Of a stretch of 64,000 nucleotides of DNA, positions 57,600-64,000 are shown one piece after another. Numbering within the stretch: the first letter of the stretch is position 1; the number at the start of each line of letters is the position of its first letter. The notes beneath the pieces were generated by a model that saw nothing but the letters and a program-made list of their open reading frames with translations, ran no database searches and had not been told where the DNA came from. The position numbers and the translations under genes were made by a program. This DNA comes from Datisca glomerata (lineage: Eukaryota > Streptophyta > Magnoliopsida > Cucurbitales > Datiscaceae): contig QANY01013855.1 of assembly GCA_003255025.1 (NCBI GenBank), positions 1 to 64,000 of the forward strand, written 5' to 3'.

Positions 57600-58080
57600 T
57601 ACGAGCAATACCTTGCATTTTCCAAATTGAAATTGGGGAGTGGTCTACAAGAAGGGTTACAAGTGACATCACGTTGGTAGCAACATAAGCCAAGTCCAAG
57701 AGAGAAGAGAGTTCAAATCCCTAATCAGTAGTACAAAATTTCAACGGTAAGCAGTGAAAAAGGGTACAGACACTAATCTCTCTCTTCTATCTCTCTTTTC
57801 TCCCTTATCTGTGCAAATAAGTAGTAGTACTGTTAGAGATGACCACAGTTGCAGGAAGACCACGTGTGTACAATGACATAGGCATAGCAGCCCCAATTAT
57901 ATTAGAGGGTTACGTTGAAAAGAAAAGTGAGAAAGACAAACACACAGACAGACACGTCAAATTTGGTCTTTTATTTGGCCTTTCCAACGAGCTGGTATAG
58001 CTGGCCTCGCCCACCTCCCTTCGCTTCCTCTTCTCCGACCTCTCTCCTTTCCTCCACACTCCAACCCTAATCTTCTTTAT
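57600..58080. promoter_or_regulatory. Candidate regulatory block or leader upstream of the KNOX gene
   Basis: A 480-bp block less AT-rich and less repetitive than its flanks. It includes GGAAGACCACGTGTGTAC (CACGTG at 57862-57867), GACACGTCAAATTTGG, and a CT-rich stretch CTCGCCCACCTCCCTTCGCT at 58006-58075 that would suit a plus-strand 5'UTR. No coding frame follows before the gypsy element begins. It could be a conserved noncoding element, or a promoter cut off by the insertion. Confidence 0.3.
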
Positions 58081-58339
58081 ATTTTAGAATATTGAAATTT
58101 TAGAACGTACTATAAAATTTAATGCTACTACTATAAAATATTTGTATCATAATAAAAAACTAAAATTTATTTTTAAAATGCATTCTTAAATTATAAGAAG
58201 AATTTTTGAAAATTTGAGTATAAATTACGGATTTATTAAATTTTTTTAAAGTCATAGCTAAAGTTTTTGAAAATTTGTATTTCTTTTTGTATTTTGATTA
58301 TTTTTCCAAGAATTAATGATTTACTCTTTTTGTTTTGTC

Positions 58340-58800
58340 AGAGAATAATAGAGGTGTAAATGATTTTTTTTCACACACTCAAAGAAGAGAGAGAGTATTG
58401 ATAGAAGATTGTATCTTTCGTGATTGGTATTGCCTCCTTGAACTTACAACTAACCTTTATATATAGTATACTCGTGAGATCTTGTTACATCTCTTAAAAT
58501 AGAAAATATCCTCTTAAGAATGGAATATTCACTGTATTCTAGGAAGATTTAACCATAATTAAAATATTAGAATCAGATTTTGGGGAATTCACAAGCATAA
58601 TTAATAAATTGACAGAATATTCTTCTAGATTTGGGGAATTCAGCTATAAATGTTAGGTTGATCATTGATTAAATCTTCTATCTTGCTGCTCATCTTTTCT
58701 CGTTTTGTCACGTCAATGGTCTTCACGACTTCCTCTGGTTTGTTCCTTTTTATACACGTGTCTCTGGCGGTTTTACTCCTGTTCATTTGCCTCAATTACA
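58340..58800 (-). mobile_element. 3' LTR (or its inner part) of the Ty3/gypsy Tat-lineage element
   Basis: Read on the minus strand: a TATA-like ACTATATATAAAGGTTAG near 58468-58451, then a leader with AGGAGGCAATACCAATCACG, CTTCTATCAATACTCTCTCT and TTGAGTGTGTGA down to about 58370, and an end near ATTATTCTCTGACA. This is the promoter and R/U5 pattern of a plant LTR. It lies where the 3' LTR should be, downstream of pol, tandem repeats and antisense ORF. Boundaries are not resolved. Confidence 0.45.
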
Positions 58801-59172
58801 CTCAATAAAATTTTATTTATTAATGTGTAATTCTTCATCATTTCTCCATGTCTTTCACCTTCCCGCTCTCAACTATTTTGTGTAGCGTACGCTTTATCCC
58901 TTTTCCTTTTCCAGTTGTCACTCTGTCATTTGTCAGTACATGTGACGGTTATGTCTTGTCACTCACGTCTCCCTATAAGACGTTCTTTCCAATTCTTATT
59001 TTCAAAAAAAAATTATAAGGTGTGTTTCATTTCCCTTTCAAATCCACAGCCTATTTAAGGACATTTATTTCTTCATTTCTCCCCTACCTCCGTCTTTTTT
59101 CGTAAGTTCATCTTCTTCTTCTTCTTCTCTGTAAAAATTTTCTGTGTATTCTTTCCTTTAAGTCCTTTAAGC

Positions 59173-60948
59173 ATGGCCGACAATAATAGGTTCAAACCTC
59201 TCGTTCCCTTAGTTAGGACCCAAGCCAAGTTTGATCATTTCATTTCTTCCCACAAAGACGCCTTCTCCCTTGATGTCATTTATGGTTTAGGAGAGAGTGG
59301 TCATCCTAGCCTAGAGTGTTGACCCCCATTCCAAATTACCCTTAGCCTGATGCATAGAGCTTTAGGACTTAAGCTTCCTTTTTCTCATTTTTTACAAGAG
59401 TTTTTCTATACCATTGGCCTGACTTCTTCTCAATTCACTCCCAGCTCCTTAGGATTCTGTTAGGTTTCGAGGCATTAAATAAAAGATATGGCCTAGAGTT
59501 ACGCGTTGACGAGCTTCGTGTGAGTCATATCTTTCCAGGGAGTCCCAAGAGAAGATAACTGTCGCTTTCAACATCTGAGGACGGGCCTGGGATGAACTTC
59601 TTGATCTGTGATGGGAGATTAATGTAGCTTTCATCCCTGACGCAGCTTAAGTCGTCTCTTCTTCCGCTCATTCATCTTCTCACAAGCTTCCGAGAGGTAT
59701 TCCCATCCCCAACTCTCATTTCGTTCCAGCAATTTCTATTTCCAGTACTTTTATTTCTTCTGGATCTAAACGGGAAAAACTTCTTCAGAAATTTACTGTG
59801 AGCACAGTTATGTCGAGGCGCCTGGGCAGCACTATTGTTGGGGACGTCAAAGAGGAGAGGAACATCTGCCCAAGGCACGGAGCTCTGAGTTCTTCTCGAG
59901 TGGCTCCTAGTCCTCCACCCACTTCTACCGAAAGCCTTGCTGCCTCAGCAGACTCTTATCCAGTCATTCCTCCTGCTCATGCAGCTCTTGGAGAGGGTTC
60001 TCAACAAAGTTCAGTTTTTCCTCCTCCTCCGCAGTCAAAGCAGAAGGAGTCTATTCCAGTTCACTCCTCTGGATCCCAATGAGGAGTTGAATATCTTTCT
60101 TTGTGGAGATGGAGATGCTTCCACGGTGTTCTTCTGATCCCTTCTTCTGTGAAATTCCACAATGACCATCGTTCAACACACATCGTGCTTCGTGGCATCC
60201 AATCTGAAATGGACATGACATATGCCCGTAATATGTTTGTTGGGAGCCAACTTTGTTCCTTCATTCATAGCCTGATGAATATATTTCTTTTATTCTTTTT
60301 TTTCCTGCTTTCTTTGTTTATAATCTACATTTTCTAATTTTTTATTTTTCTCCCTTTGTATATCTTGCAGGCCATTATTTCTCACAACAGTCTCCTGGAA
60401 CATTTCCTAGCAAATGAGCATAGTACGGCTCAGTGGAAGAAGGAGGTCGAAGAATGCCACGAGTCCTTGGTCATCACCAACCCGAGATTGAGCGACTGAA
60501 GAAGAGGGAGGCTGACCTCCAGGGGATAGTGGAAAAGTTCGCCAGTGCACGGCAACAGCTGCAGTGGAGCTTGCTAGGCTGGGGAGCTCGCTAAAGGCCA
60601 CAAAGGAATCTTTGGAGGAGTCTGAGAGGTGCTTGACAATTTCTTGGGAGAACTTAAGGATCACTAAGGAGAAGTTGGCTGCCACAGAGTTATCCAAGGA
60701 GGAGGTCGAGCAGAGAGAGTGAGACGGAAGACATCTTCCAAGGACTTTTTAACAAGGCTAAGAAGAAAGTCTACCGTACGAGATTCAAGGATGGGAAGAA
60801 GAACAATCCTCCTAAAGTCCCTCTAAAAACTGTTTCAGAATCCCAAACCCAAGTGGATGCTTCTACTGAGGATGTTCCCACTACTGAGGATGCCATTGTT
60901 GACTCTGCTATTCTCGTCGATGAAGTCATCCTCATTGAAGAATCTTAA
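59173..60948 (+). pseudogene. Antisense extra ORF of the Tat-lineage element ('putative gypsy-type transposon' protein), decayed
   Basis: Plus strand, opposite to pol. From the ATG at 59173 (MADNNRFKPLVPLVRTQA) the frame holds HKDAFSLDVIYGLGESGHPS, a stop, then ALGLKLPFSHFLQEFFYTIG and LTSSQFTPSSLGF, the pattern of the plant Transposase_28 / 'putative gypsy type transposon' domain. Then a serine- and proline-rich linker (59798-60082). An intron-like AT-rich stretch ends TATATCTTGCAG at 60370. Next a charged coiled-coil segment in shifting frames (AQWKKEVEECHESL, KATKESLEESERCL, 60410-60720) and a C-terminus ending VDEVILIEES. Several stops and frameshifts. The function of this protein class is unknown. 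Upstream, CCTATTTAAGGAC at 59050-59062 may be its own TATA region. Confidence 0.6.
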
Positions 60949-61430
60949 CTTTCCCTGCGGTTTTCATTTTAGGTACTTGTACTTATATTTTTCTTTTAAG
61001 ATCATTTTGTAATTTTTCCCTTTTATCAATGAAATGATCTCTTCTTTTAAAAATTTCTATAATTTCTTTTGTTATCCATCCTAACACTTAATAGAAATTT
61101 AAAAAGTAGTTTAACACATATAATATTTTCCTTCATCAACTTCCATCATTAACCTTCCAAATACTTTAGCAAAAACTTAGTAAATGGTTAAACACTTAAG
61201 AGTAGTAGCAAATTTTAAGGTTTTCCGCTTGCAATGCTTTAATTTACCCGCTTTTCTTTTTATCCACTTTCAAAGACTTTGGCTTTTGGTTTCTTCTTTG
61301 GAATAGATGTGATTTCTTGCCTTACTTATGTTTCCTTTAAGCTTGCTTATTTTTCCATCTTTAATTATTTGCTTTATTTCCTCGTACTTTTGCTTCTTTC
61401 ATTGTTTTCTTTCTCGTACTCATTTATTTA
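60949..61430. other. Noncoding part of the Tat element 3' region
   Basis: AT-rich. A likely polyadenylation region for the antisense ORF (ATCAATGAAATGATC, about 61026) is followed by noncoding sequence leading into the tandem repeats. Confidence 0.4.
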
Positions 61431-61434
61431 TTTT

Positions 61435-61805
61435 CCACATTTCAAAGAGAGTTTTTCTCACTCTCAAGGGCTTTGGATTCTAGGCCATCGACCTTTTCAT
61501 TTCTTTATTTTAGAGAGAAGGTGTCCCCGCTCTCAAGGCTTTAGAGTTTTAACACCGTCAACCTTTAATTTCACATTTTAGAAAGAGAATTTTTCCCGTT
61601 CTCAAGGACTTAGGCTGTTAGGTGATTGTCATTTTATCCTACTCATTTTTTTCACATATTATAGAGAAGGTTTCTTCCGCTCTCAAGGGCTTTGACTACT
61701 AGGTCACTGACCTTTAAGTTTTCATATTTTAGAGAGAATATTTTTCTCGCTCTCAAGGGCTTTAACTACTAGGCCACCGACCTCTTAGTTTTCACATTAA
61801 ATTTC
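61435..61805. repeat. Tandem repeats in the Tat element 3' untranslated region, about 70 bp, five units
   Basis: CGCTCTCAAGGGCTTT-like starts recur at about 61461, 61531, 61599, 61679 and 61750. Each unit goes on with (A/T)CTAGGCCA(C/T)CGACCTTT, a T-rich part with TTCACATTTTAGA, and GAGAATATTTTTCTCG. Units differ by substitutions and small indels; the third is longer. Tandem repeats between pol and the 3' LTR are known for Tat/Ogre elements. Confidence 0.85.
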
Positions 61806-61901
61806 AAGAGATGAGGGAGAGACTTTACACAAGTTTTTTACGTGGAAAACCCATGCTAAAAAACACGGGGAGAATTATTCATTATAAATACATTTAATAA
61901 G

Positions 61902-64000
61902 TTAAACGTAGTACTTTTTCATATAGATGACGCTCCATGGTTTCATCAGTTCTGCTCCCTCTTCAGTTGTCAGATGATAGTATCGGCTGCCACCTACTTT
62001 ATTAACAATGTACGGCCTTTCTCAGGATGGACCGAACTTTTCTTCTGTTTGAAAGATCTTCTTCAGGACTAGATCTTCCTTCTGAAACTCCCTCTTTCTT
62101 ATTTTTCTTCAGAAGTAGGCTTTTCTTTTGTGATTACAATTATCCATTCATACGAGTGTCACTTCTCTCTTTAATCTAATAAGTCGAGATTCTCTTTCAT
62201 GAGTGCTTCATTTTTCTACTCAGTCAGTTCTAATTTCATAGTGGGGCTTCCAATTTTCACAAGTATTACCACTTCCATTTCGTAGGCTAGGGCGAATAGT
62301 GTCTTACTCGTTGTCTCTCTAGGAGTTGTTATATATGCCCATCGTACTGTTGGTAGTTCTTCAACCCATTTTTCCTTGATCGATTTCATGCCTTTCTTCA
62401 TATTAACAAGTAAGTGTAATTCGGTTTGACCTCTCAGCTTGTCGGTTTCCTTCTGGATAGTAGGGTGTGGGGAACCGATTTATAATTTTTAAGTCTTCAC
62501 AAAAGTTCTTCACCATTCTCCCAATGAACTGAAGTCCGTTGTTAGAAACTAGAACTCGGGGGATTCCGTTCCGGTACACTATGTTTTTCCATAGGAACCC
62601 TCTTACTTGTTCCTCGTGAATCCTGGTAAAACCCTTTGTCTCAATCCATTTAGTGAAGTAGTTTGTTACAACCAACATTAAGTGTTTCTGAGCAGGTGCC
62701 ATAGGTAGTGGTCCGACGATATCCAGAGCCCACTGCATGAACGGCCAAGGACTCGCTACAGTATTGAGTTCCCCAATGGCCATTTTGACTACAGGTGTAA
62801 ATCGTTGACACTTGTCACATTTTCTTGCACATTGTTTTGGTGTCTTCTGCATTTTTTGCCACTAGTATCCTTCGTTCAACACTTTGTGAGCTAAAGATCT
62901 ACCCCCGGTATAGTTTTTGCACACTCCTTCGTGAATCTTTACTAACACATACTGAGCTTCCTTTTCCCTTAGGCACTTGAGATGTGGACCTGAAAAATAT
63001 CGTTTATACAATGAACTGCTAATCAAGCAATACTTCGTGCTTTGCTACTGGACTTTCTTTGTGCAAAGTTTGTCGTGTCGCAAGATTCCTTCCTTCAGGT
63101 AACATATTACATCATCTTGCCATCTAGGCTCTTTCCAAATTTCCACATCTGCTACCTCTTTTACTGAGATACTTGGTTTTTTGAGAAATTCGATCGGTAC
63201 GTTCTGCTTACATGAGAGTTGTAGCGAAGATCCCAGATTTACTAGCACATCCACATGTCCGTTTTTCACTCTTAAAACCTGATGGATTTGGTAACTCTTC
63301 AGTTGATTCAGTAATTCTTTTGTCTATAGTAAGTAACTGATCATCCTTTCATCATTTATCGTGAATTCTCCCGTAACCTGTATCACAACTAGCATTGAAT
63401 CACATAATATTTTTACTCTAATTACCTTCAATTCCCCTAGTAAGGAGGTTTCCGCTGTCAAAGCTTAATATTCTACCTCATTATTCCAGGCATTAAATCC
63501 GAATAAAATAAAGTGCTCTAGTGTTTCGCCAAACGGGGTCCGTAGAACAACTCCCGATTCGACTCCTTTATAATTTGAGGCTCCATCTACGTACAGTTCC
63601 CATGTTCCACTCCCAATGGTTTGTGATCCGGTATCAGTTTCTTCCCTACTGTCAATAATGAACTCCGATACGAAGTCAGCTAAGACTTACCACTTCGCCA
63701 TTCTTCTGATGTCCTTAGCTTCTTATAGGTTTCTTATTGGCTTAGCTATATTTCCCACTTTTCCATTCTTCCAACGACCTCAGGCGAATGCAAGAGGCTT
63801 CTGATTGGTGAATCTCTCAGTACCTTTATGTTGTGTGCTTGAATATAGGGCCTTAGTTTCCTTGCTGCCACCACAATGGCTAATATTAACTTATCCATTC
63901 TTTTTTAACATGTTTTAGTTGCCATCAAGCTTTTTCTTATGAAATATACAAGCTTTTGTTTTCTTTCCTCTTCTCGATCAGAACAGCGCTGACAACTATC
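61902..64000 (-). mobile_element. Ty3/gypsy pol, Tat/Ogre lineage, partial and decayed
   Basis: Minus strand, entering from the right edge. RNase H 1: 63990-63700 (VSAVLIE near the edge; AIVVAARKLRPYIQAHNIKV near 63875-63815). Second, archaeal-type RNase H: 63610-63300 (WELYVDGASNYKG, LFGFNAWNNEVEY), which marks the Tat lineage. Integrase: an H2C2-like segment near 62960-62790 (GYWWQKMQKTPKQCARKC, DKCQRF), then the core frame 62852-62403 with ALDIVGPLPM, VSNNGLQFIG (the catalytic aspartate has become asparagine) and YYPEGNRQAERSN. C-terminal end: YIVNKVGGSRYYHLTTEEGA to KKYYV and a TAA at 61904-61902. Several stops and frameshifts; protease, gag and RT palm are beyond the window. Confidence 0.85.

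Larger units (their letters stand above)
54641..58339. other. Upstream intergenic region of the KNOX gene
   Basis: No gene recognised. Mostly AT-rich. A SINE-like relic (55325-55440) and a less AT-rich block (57600-58080) are listed separately. Another transposon or gene in between cannot be excluded, but I see no domain. Confidence 0.5.

Overview
This is a nuclear, AT-rich, repeat-dominated stretch of a flowering-plant genome, most likely a eudicot. The plant assignment rests on spliced plant regulatory genes (a type II MADS-box first exon and a complete class I KNOX homeobox gene) and on plant-type LTR retrotransposons with initiator-tRNA-Met primer sites. I cannot name the species. The assembly has two N gaps, at 13401-13895 and 27724-27748.

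Layout. 1-2260: 5' end of a minus-strand SOC1/TM3-clade MADS-box gene: first coding exon, a 5'UTR intron and a TATA-type promoter; the rest of the gene runs off the left edge. 2260-4440: its upstream region, including a four-unit AT-rich tandem array. 4440-27000: decayed retroelements (a plus-strand Ty1/copia relic, a LINE, a minus-strand Ty1/copia element), in which about 7.7 kb (5705-13400) recurs as 13896-24187 on the far side of the first gap. 27180-30152: a small internally deleted copia element with both LTRs, and a hAT-like MITE. 30677-33132: a probable non-autonomous CACTA element. 33960-38540: a third, 5'-truncated copia element with its 3' LTR. 38541-50500: no host gene seen; solo LTRs, MITEs, minisatellites and tandem duplications. 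50604-54640: a five-exon KNAT1/BREVIPEDICELLUS-like KNOX gene on the minus strand (381 codons) with its promoter. 54650-58340: upstream region. 58340-64000: the 3' half of a minus-strand Ty3/gypsy element of the Tat/Ogre lineage (second RNase H, integrase, tandem repeats, an extra ORF on the opposite strand, LTR-like end), cut by the window edge.

Only the two transcription-factor genes look like functional host genes. Both families act in shoot meristems and flowering, but nothing in the sequence links them beyond shared orientation and about 49 kb of separation. A fragment of a DUF1295 (steroid-reductase-like) gene lies inside the repeats as a pseudogene.

I found no new enzymatic or defence system. 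The most useful observations are: (i) the layout A-B-gap-B'-C, which may be two haplotypes placed in tandem; (ii) a LINE RNase H domain split by about 2.8 kb carrying the DUF1295 pseudogene, which indicates that the size difference between the two copies is a deletion in the first; (iii) the antisense ORF in the Tat element; (iv) a GC-rich degenerate repeat inside an AT-rich MITE; and (v) a 29-nt perfectly alternating purine-pyrimidine tract just past the KNOX stop codon.
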